This document shows, piece by piece, positions 8,522 to 17,691 of a stretch of 64,000 nucleotides of DNA. Where the stretch lies: assembly GCF_006538745.1 (NCBI RefSeq), contig NZ_BJLR01000030.1, positions 248,001 through 312,000 of the forward strand. The letters run 5' to 3'. The position numbers and the translations under genes were made by a program. Positions within the stretch are counted from its first letter, which is position 1; each line of letters opens with the position of its first letter. The stretch comes from Cellulomonas cellasea (lineage in GTDB: Bacteria; Actinomycetota; Actinomycetes; Actinomycetales; Cellulomonadaceae). Below the pieces are notes generated by a model. That model was not told where the DNA came from. It did not search any database and was given only the letters and a program-made list of their open reading frames with translations.

Positions 8522-8967
8522 AGCTGCCTCCCCACGCGCCGACGTACCGCCGGCTCGCTGTCGACGGTCTCCTGCGGGCCCGCGCGGTCTGCTGAGGTGG
8601 CGGCCGGCTCGGGCGCTGCCTCCCTGGGGTCATGCTCCGCGCGTCGCACCCCGTCGGCAAGGACCGCGCCGGTTTCCGCACCGAAGGCGCAGGCTCCGGT
8701 GCGCGGACGGGCACGACGGCCCGGACGCAGCACGTCGACCGTCATCGGGACGGGCGCGGTCCCGTCGCACCCGCCACGCGCGGGCACCCCGAGCTGCTCG
8801 ACGCCGGTGCGACGACATCCACACGGGGTCGCGGGCGGACGGCCGCGGCGCCACGCCGGGATGTGGGGTCGATCCTGGGGTTTCCCCGCTGCCGGGCACC
8901 GGCCCTCGCTCCCTAGCGTCGGGAGCTCGGGCCGGCACGCGGCCCACCGCACCGGAAGGGGCCCGAC
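8522..8967. other. Intergenic region between the CHAT gene and the small-protein genes
   Basis: About 450 bases between divergent transcription units. Reading frames here look like shadows. The only signals I can support are a TAGCGT hexamer at 8914-8919, usable as a -10 element for rightward transcription, and a small GGGGTTTCCCC hairpin at 8877-8887 just before it. No clear promoter for the CHAT gene was found. Confidence 0.5.
8914..8919 (+). promoter_or_regulatory. Putative -10 element for the small-protein genes
   Basis: TAGCGT, identical to the hexamers proposed here for cydA, thiL and the DUF3515 gene. It lies about 50 bases before the short ORF at 8968. No convincing -35 box is visible. 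Confidence 0.4.
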
Positions 8968-9051
8968 ATGTGCCCGCACGACCAGCACGACACGACCGGC
9001 CGCGCACGCCCGGCGGCCCGCACCACCGGAGGTTCCCGTGGCCACCGTTGA
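8968..9051 (+). CDS. Possible 27-residue leader peptide
   Basis: A short frame beginning MCPHDQHDTTGR, preceded by an AAGGGG ribosome-binding site at about 8956. Its stop lies inside the next gene, overlapping the GTG at 9038 by 14 bases in another frame, an arrangement compatible with translational coupling. The His/Cys-rich start is notable but there is no family match that I recognise. It may equally be non-coding 5' leader. Confidence 0.35.
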   Translation: MCPHDQHDTTGRARPAARTTGGSRGHR

Positions 9052-9352
9052 CCACGCGCACTTCGAGTTCTTCGAGGCCGCCGGCTTCCAGCCGGGGACC
9101 ACCCGGAAGAAGAAGATCTACCTGCCCGCCACCGCCCCCGGCCTCTACGTGCAGACGGCGGTGTCGGCGACGGCGGCGCCCTTCGCGGCCAGCAACGAGG
9201 ACCGCCAGCTCCGGGTCACCACCGAGTCGATCAAGGCGAAGGACCCGAACCCCGGAAGCAACGACGAGCCGGTGGTGCGCGTCAAGGTGGAGAGCATCGG
9301 CCCCGACGCTCCCCTCATCTGGTACCTCAACCTCAGCATCGTCGACCCGTGA
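9038..9352 (+). CDS. Small beta-rich hypothetical protein opposite the CHAT operon
   Basis: 104 residues from a GTG six bases after GGAGG. The sequence alternates in a beta-sheet manner (KIYLPATAPGLYVQTAVS, RQLRVTTESIKAK, VVRVKVESIG, LIWYLNLSIVDP), has a basic TTRKKK patch and no signal peptide or membrane helix. I do not recognise the family. It is divergent from the CHAT/hydrolase operon and followed 13 bases later by the 62-residue acidic protein. A role as partner, trigger or inhibitor of the CHAT protein is inference from position only. Confidence 0.7.
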   Translation: MATVDHAHFEFFEAAGFQPGTTRKKKIYLPATAPGLYVQTAVSATAAPFAASNEDRQLRVTTESIKAKDPNPGSNDEPVVRVKVESIGPDAPLIWYLNLSIVDP

Positions 9353-9365
9353 TCGGAGCACGACC

Positions 9366-9554
9366 ATGAAGGCACGCGTGACGTACACGAGCGACGACCG
9401 CATCGCCTCGATCGGGATCGGCGAGCACCTGCTGCCGGACGACGACGAGGACTCCACGGAGATCGACCTCCCGGACGACTTCCCGAGGCTGACCGGCCCG
9501 GACGCGGAGCGGGAGGTGTCCGAGGCCGTCGCCCGGCTCCGCCGCACGCACTGA
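9366..9554 (+). CDS. Small acidic hypothetical protein
   Basis: 62 residues, strongly acidic in the middle (LLPDDDEDSTEIDLPDDF) with a basic amphipathic C-terminal helix (DAEREVSEAVARLRRTH). A GGAGC ribosome-binding site lies just before the ATG and the gene follows the 104-residue gene by 13 bases, so they form one operon. Size and charge are antitoxin-like, but no known fold is recognised. A perfect hairpin follows the stop. Confidence 0.65.
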   Translation: MKARVTYTSDDRIASIGIGEHLLPDDDEDSTEIDLPDDFPRLTGPDAEREVSEAVARLRRTH

Positions 9555-9569
9555 CCCGGTGACCCCGGT

Positions 9570-9596
9570 CCCCGCCGGCTTCCTGTGCCGGCGGGG
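9570..9596 (+). terminator. GC-rich terminator hairpin
   Basis: CCCCGCCGGC pairs perfectly with GCCGGCGGGG across a 7-base loop, 16 bases after the stop of the 62-residue protein. No U-tract follows, as is common in this window. Confidence 0.65.
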
Positions 9597-9691
9597 TCGG
9601 CGTGCGCGCGGCGGACGATGCGGCGTCATGCGGGCGCCGACGCACGACGGCCGGGTCGGCACCGACGGACCGGCGCGGCACGGACCACCCG

Positions 9692-12518
9692 CTACAGCGG
9701 CGAGATCCCCGACGGCTCGCCCCGTCCGGCCACGCGCACCGACAGCTCCCCCGGTCCCGCCACGTGCACCGACAGCTCCGCACGGTTCCGGAGCCCGAGC
9801 TTGCGGTAGATGCGAGTGAGGTGCGCCTCGACGGTGGACTCGCTGACGAACATCCGCGAGGCGATCTCGCGGTTGCGCAGCCCCGCGGTCACGAGGGACC
9901 CGATCTCCGCCTCGGTCCGGGTCAGCACGTCGTCGCCCGCCCCCCCGGACGCGGCCGAGCAGCTCGCGAGCGACGCCGTCCCAGCCGCACACCCCCATGT
10001 CGACGAAGGCGGCAAGGACGCGCTCGCCGACCTCCCGGGCAGCCCGGCGCCGACCCGCCCGCAGCGCGGCGGCGACGACGAAGCACCCGGTCCGCGCGGC
10101 GTCGAGCCGGTACCCCAGCCGGTCGAGCGCGGCGTGGGACCGGGTCAGCGCGTCGAGGGCGGCAGCGGGCTCGTCCCGCAGCAGCATCAGCTGGCCGTCG
10201 GCCGCGAGCAGCTGCGCGTCCGCCCACGGTGAGCCCAGGCCGGCGGACTGCGCGCGCAGGCGCTCCCGCAGGTGCCCGACGCGGTCGGTCCGGTGCGCGA
10301 GCGAGGCCACCTGGATCGCCTGCGGGAGCACCGGGACCGCGCCCGGGTGCGCGTACCCGAGCGAGTCGAGCACCGCCAGGCCGGCCTCGAGCTCGCCCAG
10401 CGCCGTGTCCCAGTCGCGACCGGCCGCGGCGACGACGCCGCGCAGGTGCGCGGCCATGGCGTGCCGCGGCCGCTCCCCCGTGCGGGCGGCCCGCGCGTCC
10501 AGCCGGTCGGCGTGCGCCAGGGCCGGGGCCACGTCACCGCGCAACCCGGCGACGAGCCCGCCGGGGTAGGCGAGCCAGCACAGCGCCCGCTCGTCCCGGC
10601 TGTCGCGCGCCGCCTCCTCCCCCTCGGCGACCGCCCGCGCCGCCGCGTCGAGGTCCCCCGCGGCGAGGAGGGCCTGCGCGAGGTCGGCGAGCCGGTACGG
10701 GCGCTGGAACTCGGCACCGTTGCCGACGGCGCGGCGGTACGTCTCGTCGAAGGCGGTGCGTGCCTGCACGAGGTGGCCGTCCCACAGCTGCTCGCGCCCG
10801 CGCAGCACCTGCGGCCAGAGCGCGAGCTGCGACCGGACGACCTCGGGGCCGCCGGCCGCGGCCTCCTCGACGAGGTCCGGCTGCCGTCGTCCGAGCAGCA
10901 GCGAGGCCGTCGAGACGGCGGACGCCGCCTGCGCCACCAGGACCGCGTCCCCGTGCGCCCGGCCGGCCTCGAGCGCCGCCCGGGCGTGCGTCAGCCCCTC
11001 GTCGACCCGGCCCAGGTGGATGGCGAGCAGCCAGCCGAGCAGCCCGCGCAACCGCACGCGCAGGCAGGCGTGGGCGGACGTGCCGTCGTCGGGCACCTCG
11101 TCGAGCGCGGCGCGGAGGAACGCCTCCGCGCCGGTGAAGTCGAGGACGACGCGGCAGGTGACCACCTCCGCGCGCAGCGGCCCCGGCTCGAGGTCGTCGA
11201 GCAGGGCGTCCGCGAGCGTCAGGGCGGTCGGGAGGTCGCCCGCGGCGGCGCACTGCATCATCCGAGCGAGCGTCCGGCGGACCGAGGCGGCGACGTCGTC
11301 GGGGGGCGTGAGGCGCGCGGCGTGACCGAGCAGGTCCGCCGCGAGCCGCGGTGCGCCGCGCCGTGCGAGACGCAGCGCGGCCGCCTCGACCTCGGCGGCG
11401 ACGACGGCGTCGACCGCGTCCGACGCACGCGCCCGGTGGACGGCACGCGCGTCGGGGTCCGTGACGGCGTCGGCCAGCGCGGCGTGCAGCCGCTGCGTGT
11501 CCAGCGCGTGCATGCCGCTCAGCACCGCGGTCGCGACGAGCGCGTGGGTGAACCGCAGCACGAAGTCGTGCTCCACCGTGACGACGTCCGCCTCGAGCGC
11601 GGGCCGCAGCACGTCGTCGAGCCGCACCGGACCGCTCGCCGCGGCGAGCACCCGCAGGGGCGACGGACCGGCGACCGCCAGCAGCCGGACCAGGTGCAGC
11701 GTGTCCGGCGGGAGCCCGGCCAGGCGACGCCGGAGCGCCGCGAGCGGTGAGCCCTCCCCGGCCGGGCGGGTACCGAGCCGGCGGGCACGCGCGAGCTCGA
11801 GGGCGAAGAAGGGGTTGCCGTGGGCCAGGTCGGCCACCTCGGCCACCGCCGCGGTGCTGAGCGTGGGCGCGGCGCCGGCCACGATCCGCCGCAGGGTCAG
11901 GGCCGGCAGGGCGACGACGTCGAGCAGGTCGACGTCACGGTCCAGGCTCGGACCGATCCTGTTGTCCGCGTCCCACGTGCGCGCGGTGCCGAGCAGCGCG
12001 ACGGGCTCGTCCGCGAGGCGTCGCACGGCGAACCGCAGGGTGCGCGCGGTGACGTCGTCCAGCCACGGCAGGTCGTCCACGGCGAGGACGACGGGGCCCA
12101 CGGCGGCGAGCGCACGCAGCTCGCGCAGGACCCACCGCGAGCGCTCGACGAGCGGCAGGTCGGCGCCCAGGGCGGACGTCTCGGTGTGCCGGTCGAAGAG
12201 GTCGAGCAGTCCTTGGCCCGGGCTGTCCCGGTCGTCCTCCGTCGGCTGCGTCACCAGGACCCGCGCGCCCGCGGCCCGGCAGCGCTCGACGCCGTACGCC
12301 CAGAGCGTCGTCTTGCCGATCCCCGCCTCGCCCACCAGCACCAGCCGGCCCGGCCGCGTCCGCACCCGGTCGGCGAACGCGTCCATGCGGCGGCGCTCAA
12401 CCTCACGCCCGACGACGGCGGTGGCGGGGGTGGCGGTGGACGCGGACCCGGTGGGCACCGGTCCGGGCGGGTCGCGGTGCTGCGGTCCGCGGACGAGCAC
12501 GGTGCTGAGGGAGGCCAC
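9692..12518 (-). pseudogene. LuxR-family ATPase regulator (LAL type), frameshifted
   Basis: A large regulator of the MalT/LAL type. The first frame (from GTG 12518) encodes a P-loop ATPase (VGEAGIGKTT at residues 62-71, Walker B-like VVLAVDDLPWLDD), then a long TPR-like helical region. The LuxR helix-turn-helix (LTRTEAEIGSLVTAGLRNRE, then SESTVEAHLTRIYRKLGLRN) is complete but lies in another frame. Removing one base from the seven-C run at 9940-9946 joins them as GRVRGAGDDVLTRTEAEIG and gives about 941 residues. Read as is, translation runs out of frame to 9333 without a DNA-binding domain. Either a sequencing error, a recent mutation or a phase-variable tract. The start is uncertain. Confidence 0.8.
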
Positions 12519-12677
12519 GAGGGTGAGGATCGGCCGGACCGTCGCGGGATACGCCGAGGCCGACGCGGTGGTGCCGGTCGTGACCCGAGCGGCCGCCGGT
12601 CGGTCGTCGTCCGGGCCGTGGCGTGCCTCTCGTGCTCTCCGGAGACGGCGCAGCCCTCACATCGTCGGTACAACGAC

Positions 12678-12725
12678 CAGTGGCCACGTCCGGATCCTGT
12701 GCTCAGGATCCGGACGTGGCCACTG
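12678..12725 (-). terminator. Perfect 22-bp inverted repeat behind tRNA-Ala
   Basis: Two perfectly complementary 22-base arms (12678-12699 and 12704-12725) with a TGCT loop, starting 14 bases after the 3' end of tRNA-Ala. It is the strongest palindrome in the window. Position fits termination of the tRNA transcript, but there is no U-tract and the perfection is unusual, so a protein-binding or mobile-element role cannot be excluded. Confidence 0.6.
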
Positions 12726-12739
12726 ACCAGCACTTCGAG

Positions 12740-12812
12740 TGGAGCTGAGGGGACTCGAACCCCTGACCCCCTGCATGCCATGCAGGTGCGCTACCAGCTG
12801 CGCCACAGCCCC
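12740..12812 (-). tRNA. tRNA-Ala (anticodon GGC)
   Basis: A full 73-base cloverleaf. The acceptor stem GGGGCTG/CAGCTCC contains the G3:U70 pair that marks alanine tRNAs. The anticodon loop ATGGCAT is closed by CCTGC/GCAGG and gives anticodon GGC; the T arm reads GGTTCGAGTCC. The CCA end is not encoded. Located between the LuxR pseudogene and the histidine phosphatase gene, on the same strand as both. Confidence 0.95.
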
Positions 12813-12892
12813 GTGACACCCTCACCCCGTGGAGCGAGTCGTCACCGCCCTTGCGGGCGTCGTGAAGTCTAGGCGAGACCTGCCCCGGAACG

Positions 12893-13567
12893 CTAATCGG
12901 GGTCGCGGGCCTCCTGGTCGGGCCCGGCGTTCCAGTCCGACGACGCGTCCGTGGGACCGAGGTTGTACCCCGTGAGCCGCCACGTGTGGGGGGCCGTGCC
13001 GCGCGCGGCACGCAGCTCGGCCCAGTGGGCGTTGCTCACGCCGACGATCCCCCGCCAGTCGGCCGGGAGGTCGAGCAGCCCGGCGACGCCGAGGCCGATC
13101 GCGGCGCCGTGCGAGACCACCACGAGCGTGTCGCCGTCCGTGAGCCCGGCGGCGTGCTCGTTGACGGCCTCGACCATGCGGGCCGCGACGGTCGCACGCG
13201 CTTCGCCACCCGCGCGGGTCGGCTCGCCGCCGGCCGCCCAGGCGGCGTGCTCCTCGGGCCAGCGCTCGCCGATCTCGGCGGCCGTGAGCCCCTCCCACGC
13301 CCCGAAGGACCGCTCGCGCACGCGCGGGTCCACGACCACGTCGAGCCCGGCCTGCTCCGCGAGCGCGTCGGCCGTCGCCCGGGCACGCCCGAGGTCGGAC
13401 ACGACGATCTTCGTGGGCTTGTACCGGGTGAGGAGCGCGGTCGCGGCCGTGCGTGCCTGCCACAGGCCCACGTCGTCGAGCGGGATGTCGGACTGACCCT
13501 GGAGCCGGCCCTCGGCGTTGTGCGCGGTGCGTCCGTGCCGCCAGAGCAGCAGGCGACCAGCTCTCAC
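12893..13567 (-). CDS. Histidine phosphatase family protein
   Basis: 224 residues of the phosphoglycerate-mutase-like histidine phosphatase family. The catalytic LLWRHGRTAHN motif puts the phospho-accepting histidine at residue 11, with ERSFGAWEG in the middle and the second histidine in VVVSHGAAIG. The GTG start overlaps the stop of rsfS as GTGA, so the two are translationally coupled. In actinobacteria this neighbour of rsfS is often annotated as phosphoglycerate mutase or glucosyl-3-phosphoglycerate phosphatase; the substrate is not clear here. Confidence 0.9.
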   Translation of the reverse strand: MRAGRLLLWRHGRTAHNAEGRLQGQSDIPLDDVGLWQARTAATALLTRYKPTKIVVSDLGRARATADALAEQAGLDVVVDPRVRERSFGAWEGLTAAEIGERWPEEHAAWAAGGEPTRAGGEARATVAARMVEAVNEHAAGLTDGDTLVVVSHGAAIGLGVAGLLDLPADWRGIVGVSNAHWAELRAARGTAPHTWRLTGYNLGPTDASSDWNAGPDQEARDPD

Positions 13568-13950
13568 TGCACCGCCCCGTCGCCGTCCCGGATGTCGTCG
13601 GGCAGCGGGATGACGGGGCAGTCCTTCCAGAGCCGCTCGAGCGCGTAGTACACGCGGTCGTCGGCGTGCTGCACGTGCACGACGACGTCGCCGAAGTCGA
13701 TGAGCACCCAACGGCCCTCGGACTTGCCCTCGCGGCGCAGCGGCTTCGAGCCGAGCTTGTGCAGCGACTCCTCGATGGCGTCGACGATCGAGCCGACCTG
13801 CCGCTCGTTGGTGCCCGAGGCGATCAGGAACACGTCGGTCAGGACGAGCTGCTCGCTCACGTCGAGCGCGATGATCTCGTCGGCCTTCAGGTCGGCAGCG
13901 GCGCGGGCTGCCGCGACGGCGAGCTCGACGGCGCGTTCGGTTGCCGGCAC
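13564..13950 (-). CDS. rsfS: Ribosome silencing factor RsfS
   Basis: 128 residues of the RsfS/Iojap family, which binds ribosomal protein L14 and blocks 30S-50S joining in starvation. Family motifs are DEIIALDVSEQLVLTDVFLI near the N-terminus, SGTNERQVGSIVDAIEE, and GRWVLIDFGDVVVHV. GTG start seven bases after GAGGAG. It sits between the nadD-linked membrane protein and the histidine phosphatase, the usual actinobacterial order. Confidence 0.95.
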   Translation of the reverse strand: MPATERAVELAVAAARAAADLKADEIIALDVSEQLVLTDVFLIASGTNERQVGSIVDAIEESLHKLGSKPLRREGKSEGRWVLIDFGDVVVHVQHADDRVYYALERLWKDCPVIPLPDDIRDGDGAVQ

Positions 13951-13958
13951 GGGTCTCC

Positions 13959-15281
13959 TCAGGTGGTGGTGGTGTGGCCGGCGACGGCGCTGGCCGTCGC
14001 TGGGATCGGGGGGGTGCCGGACGCGTCGTCGCTCCCGCGGCTGCCGAGCAGCACGATCAGGAAGCCGAGCACGAACGCGACCAGGGCGAGCACGAGCAGC
14101 TGGAGCCAGGTGTACGGGTGCGACGGGCGCTCGTCGTCCTCGTCGTCGTCGTCCTCGTCGAGGTCGTCGAGCTCGTCCACGGGGCGTGTCGCCCGCACCG
14201 GGTCGGGGCGCAGGGAGTCGGGGCGCAGGGAGTCGGGCTGCCCCGCACCGGGACGGGCGGGCTCGGCCTTCGAGAGCGAGCCCCAGCGCGGGCCTGCGGG
14301 CGCCTCCTCGGCGGCGGTCGCGCTCCCCGACGGCCACGCACCGGCCGCTGCCGGGGCGCCGGTCGGGACCGGCGGGGCGCCGACGGTCGTGGCGTCCGCG
14401 GGCGCGGCGCCGGCCGCTGCGGCCCAGGAGGGCCCGCGCTGCGCGGTCGTCGAACCCCAGGGCGCGGGAGCAGCCGCGGGCGCGGTCGCGGCGCTCGTCC
14501 GGGTCGGCGCCTGCGGTGCGGGGCCGCCGGCCGGGGTGCCCGTGGGGCCGGCCGGAGCCGCCCCTGGAGAACCCCACACCGGGGGTCGCGTGGGAGCGGC
14601 CGACGGTGCTGCCGGAGCCGGGGCCGGGGCCGCCGCGCGGGCCGGTCCGGCGCCGCCGGGGTGCCCCGGGGCGCCGGGGTACGAGGGAGGAGCGCCGGCC
14701 GGCCGCTGCGTCGCGGGACGGTCCTGCGGGGAGGACCCCCACGCCGCCGGGGCAGCGCCGGTCGCGCCGGCCCAGCCGGTGCCGCGCGCGGGAGCCGGCT
14801 GACCGGGGCCGGGCCGGGCCGGGCCGGGAGCCGTGGGGCCGGACGCCGACGGGCGCGGAGCGGTCCCCGGAGCCGGGTAGCCCGGGGGCGCCGTGCTCGG
14901 GGCCGGACCCGCGGGGCGAGCCTGCGGCGTGCGGGTGGGGCCGGCCGGCGCACCGGGCGCGCTGCCCCACTCCCGCGGAGCCGCACCCGGGGCGCCCGGA
15001 GCGCGCGTCGGGCCTGCGCCCGGTTGGGGCGCTCGCGGGCCGGACGGCTCGAGCGACGTGTCGCGGATCGTGCGGCGCGAGCGCATCGCGGCCGACTCGG
15101 CACCCATGCCGGGCACCTGGTACGGCCCCCCGCCCGCGCTGCCGTCGGGCCCGACCGACGGCACGGGCTGGCTGCGCATCGCACGGCGCGACGGCGGGCC
15201 GCCGCTGCCCTGTGCGTCGGGACCGACGTCGGTCGTCCGCTCGGCCTCGCGGCGGCGGCGACGCTCTCCGGGTTCACTCAT
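13959..15281 (-). CDS. Proline/alanine-rich single-pass membrane protein
   Basis: 440 residues. About 370 residues are low-complexity Pro/Ala/Gly, with a repeated WGS motif ([34 protein letters not shown]) and a [15 protein letters not shown] duplication. An acidic stretch ([13 protein letters not shown]) precedes one transmembrane helix ([19 protein letters not shown]), and the C-terminus is short and outside. This looks like a cytoplasmic disordered arm anchored to the membrane; function unknown, though its place between nadD and rsfS is conserved in relatives. The ATG overlaps the nadD stop by eight bases. Confidence 0.8.
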   Translation of the reverse strand: MSEPGERRRRREAERTTDVGPDAQGSGGPPSRRAMRSQPVPSVGPDGSAGGGPYQVPGMGAESAAMRSRRTIRDTSLEPSGPRAPQPGAGPTRAPGAPGAAPREWGSAPGAPAGPTRTPQARPAGPAPSTAPPGYPAPGTAPRPSASGPTAPGPARPGPGQPAPARGTGWAGATGAAPAAWGSSPQDRPATQRPAGAPPSYPGAPGHPGGAGPARAAAPAPAPAAPSAAPTRPPVWGSPGAAPAGPTGTPAGGPAPQAPTRTSAATAPAAAPAPWGSTTAQRGPSWAAAAGAAPADATTVGAPPVPTGAPAAAGAWPSGSATAAEEAPAGPRWGSLSKAEPARPGAGQPDSLRPDSLRPDPVRATRPVDELDDLDEDDDDEDDERPSHPYTWLQLLVLALVAFVLGFLIVLLGSRGSDDASGTPPIPATASAVAGHTTTT

Positions 15282-15876
15282 CGTTACCTCGATACAGACC
15301 GTGCTTGGCGATGTACTGGACGACCCCGTCCGGCACCAGGTACCAGACGGGCGCTCCACCCCGAGCGCGTGCGCGGACGTCGGACGAGGAGATCGCGAGC
15401 GCGGGGATCTCCTGCTGGCTGACCCTGTCCGCAGGGAGCCCGTCGGTGGACAGCGTGTGTCCCGGTCGGTTGACCGCCACGAAGTGCGCCATCTCGAACA
15501 GCTCGTCGGGCGCCTTCCAGCTGAGGATCTGCTCGATCGCGTCCGCGCCCGTGATGAAGAACAGCTCCGCGTCGGGCCGCGCCGCGTGCAGGTCGCGCAG
15601 CGTGTCGACGGTGTACGTGAGCCCCGCGCGGTCGACGTCGACGCGGCTCACGGTGAAGCGGGGGTTCGACGCCGTCGCGATGACGGTCATGAGGTAGCGG
15701 TGCTCAGCGGGCGTGACGTCCTGGTCCTGCTTGAACGTCGGCTGACCGGTCGGCACGAACACGACCTCGTCGAGCTCGAACTCCGCGGCGACCTCGCTCG
15801 CGGCGACCAGGTGGCCGTGGTGGACGGGGTCGAACGTGCCACCCATCACGCCGAGCCGCAGTCGTCGCTGGGTCAT
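15274..15876 (-). CDS. nadD: Nicotinate-nucleotide adenylyltransferase
   Basis: 200 residues of the NadD family, which adenylates nicotinic acid mononucleotide in NAD synthesis. The nucleotidyltransferase signature [12 protein letters not shown] lies at residues 12-23 and the [11 protein letters not shown] motif near the C-terminus. Length and motifs are complete, so it should be active. It is first in a coupled run with the Pro-rich membrane protein, rsfS and the phosphatase. Confidence 0.96.
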   Translation of the reverse strand: MTQRRLRLGVMGGTFDPVHHGHLVAASEVAAEFELDEVVFVPTGQPTFKQDQDVTPAEHRYLMTVIATASNPRFTVSRVDVDRAGLTYTVDTLRDLHAARPDAELFFITGADAIEQILSWKAPDELFEMAHFVAVNRPGHTLSTDGLPADRVSQQEIPALAISSSDVRARARGGAPVWYLVPDGVVQYIAKHGLYRGNDE

Positions 15877-15929
15877 CGGTCGGGTTCCTCGCTCTCGTCC
15901 TCGCTGGCTGGCTGGTCCCTCGCGGCAGC

Positions 15930-16082
15930 TCAGTGGCGGGTGCCGACGCTCCGGAACGCGTAGGTCACGAGCAGCATCGCGATGAGGCCACCGAACGCCG
16001 AGAGCCCGAAGACCACCGGGGAGACGGTCAGCTCGGTGCCGTGCTCGGCGTACTCCTGGGTGGCCAGCAGAATGGAGTGCAC
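15930..16082 (-). CDS. 50-residue membrane protein between nadD and proA
   Basis: A short gene with a perfect AGGAGG six bases before its GTG start. It begins [15 protein letters not shown], then has one hydrophobic helix ([21 protein letters not shown]) and a short basic tail SVGTRH. The ribosome-binding site and helix make it convincing despite its size. Function unknown; position suggests transcription with nadD. Confidence 0.75.
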   Translation of the reverse strand: MHSILLATQEYAEHGTELTVSPVVFGLSAFGGLIAMLLVTYAFRSVGTRH

Positions 16083-16142
16083 GTCGATCCTCCTGAGAAG
16101 GCTGTTCGTCGGAGCGACCAGTGTCGCATGTCAGGCCGGGCG

Positions 16143-17510
16143 TCAGGCTCGGACGTGCCCGTCACCGTGCACGACCCACTTGGTCGTCGTGAGCTCGCCG
16201 AGCCCCATCGGGCCGCGCGCGTGCAGCTTCTGGGTCGAGATGCCGATCTCCGCGCCGAGCCCGAACTGGCCGCCGTCGGTGAACCGGGTCGAGGCGTTGA
16301 CCATGATCGCCGCGGAGTCGAGCTCGGCGACGAACCGCTCGGACGCCGCGAGGTCCCGCGTGACGATGGCCTCGGTGTGGCCCGACGTCCACGTGCGGAT
16401 GTGCTCGAGCGCGGCGTCGAGGTCCGGCACGACCCGCACCGCGAGGTCGAGCGAGAGGTACTCGGTCGCCCAGTCCTCGTCGGTCGCGGCGACGACGTCG
16501 ACGCCGGCGGGCGCGAGGGCCCCGGTCGCGTGGTCGCCGTGCACGACGACGCCGGCCTGCGCGAGCGCGACGAGCGCGGAGGGCAGGAAGCCGGGCGCCG
16601 CGTCGGCGTGCACGAGCAGCGTCTCGGCGGCGTTGCACACACCGACGCGCTGGGTCTTCGAGTTCAGCAGGATCGCGAGCGCGGTCGCGGGGTCGGCGCT
16701 CGCGTCCACGTAGACGTGGCAGTTGCCCACGCCGGTCTCGATGACGGGCACGGTCGACTCGCGCACCACGGTGCGGATGAGGTCCGCTCCCCCGCGCGGG
16801 ACGAGCACGTCGACGAGACCCCGCGCGTGCATGAGCGCGACGGCGCCGGGGCGGCCGTGCGCGTCGATCGACTGCACGAGGTCGGCCGGCAGCCCGACGC
16901 CGGCGAGCGCGCGCCCGAGGACGTCGACGACCACCTCGTTGCTGCGCGCCGCGGCCGAACCGCCGCGCAGGATCACCGCGTTGCCGCTCTTGAGCGCGAG
17001 CCCGGCGGCGTCCACGGTCACGTTGGGACGGGCCTCGTAGATCATGCCGACGACGCCCATCGGGACGCGCACCTGGCGCAGCCGCAGGCCGTTGGGCAGC
17101 GTCGAGCCGCGCACGACCTCGCCGACCGGGTCGGGCAGCGCCGCGAGCTCGCGCAGGGCGTTCGCGATCCCGCCGATGCGCTCGTCGGTGAGCGCGAGCC
17201 GGTCGAGCAGCCCCGGGGACGTGCCGTTCGCACGCCCGCGCTCGAGGTCCTCGGCGTTGGCCGCGACGATCTCGGCGGAGGCCGCGACGAGCGCGTCCGC
17301 GAGCGCGAGCAGCGCCGCGTCCTTGGTGGCCCGCGTCGCGGTCGCGAGCGCGCGCGAGGCGACCTTGGCGCGGCGCGCGACGTCGAGGACGGCCTCGGTG
17401 ACGTCGGGCCCGGGCGCGGTGCCCGCCGGGGCCGCGGCGGACGGCTGCGGGGCAGCGAGGGAGGCCGCTCCGGGCGCAGCGGCCGACGTCGTCTCGAGCG
17501 AGGTGGTCAT
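16143..17510 (-). CDS. proA: Gamma-glutamyl phosphate reductase
   Basis: 455 residues; reduces gamma-glutamyl phosphate to glutamate semialdehyde in proline synthesis, after ProB. Aldehyde dehydrogenase-fold motifs are [46 protein letters not shown] and the catalytic cysteine in [13 protein letters not shown]. The first 40 residues are an Ala/Pro-rich extension not needed for the fold. TACCCT lies exactly six bases before the ATG with no Shine-Dalgarno, which suggests a leaderless message. proB lies upstream, separated by a GNAT gene. Confidence 0.96.
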   Translation of the reverse strand: MTTSLETTSAAAPGAASLAAPQPSAAAPAGTAPGPDVTEAVLDVARRAKVASRALATATRATKDAALLALADALVAASAEIVAANAEDLERGRANGTSPGLLDRLALTDERIGGIANALRELAALPDPVGEVVRGSTLPNGLRLRQVRVPMGVVGMIYEARPNVTVDAAGLALKSGNAVILRGGSAAARSNEVVVDVLGRALAGVGLPADLVQSIDAHGRPGAVALMHARGLVDVLVPRGGADLIRTVVRESTVPVIETGVGNCHVYVDASADPATALAILLNSKTQRVGVCNAAETLLVHADAAPGFLPSALVALAQAGVVVHGDHATGALAPAGVDVVAATDEDWATEYLSLDLAVRVVPDLDAALEHIRTWTSGHTEAIVTRDLAASERFVAELDSAAIMVNASTRFTDGGQFGLGAEIGISTQKLHARGPMGLGELTTTKWVVHGDGHVRA

Positions 17511-17516
17511 CCGGCC

Positions 17517-17522
17517 AGGGTA
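17517..17522 (-). promoter_or_regulatory. -10 element of a leaderless proA promoter
   Basis: TACCCT six bases upstream of the proA ATG, so that transcription would begin at the start codon. The -35 region is not obvious. Confidence 0.55.
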
Positions 17523-17622
17523 GCCCGGGAGGCGCGGGTCGACGGAGGCCTCCCGCAGGCCGGACGGTGCCCGGCCCGGCCGGAGGTCCGCCGGCAGGCG
17601 GCAGGCGTCGGCCCTGACGCTG

Positions 17623-17671
17623 CAGCCGTCAGCCGCCAGCCGTCACGAGTCAGCCGTCAGCCGTCACGCGG
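17623..17671. repeat. 7-bp tandem repeat array
   Basis: Seven units of period seven, CAGCCGT or close variants, in the order CAGCCGT, CAGCCGC, CAGCCGT, CACGAGT, CAGCCGT, CAGCCGT, CACGCGG. It lies in the 180-base gap between proA and the GNAT gene, just after the GNAT stop. Confidence 0.85.
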
Positions 17672-17691
17672 GAGTCGCCGACCGTCGGCCG

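Noticed and set aside
8632-8916. 94-codon frame upstream of the small-protein genes
   Set aside because: Arg/Thr/Gly-rich composition typical of non-coding frames, no ribosome-binding site.
9333-9691. Continuation of the LuxR ATPase frame to a stop at 9333
   Set aside because: Sequence after the C7 tract is low-complexity and antisense to real genes, while the correct LuxR domain is in the neighbouring frame. Treated as out-of-frame translation.
12740-12812. Integrated element at tRNA-Ala
   Set aside because: No integrase and no second copy of the tRNA 3' end found on either side.
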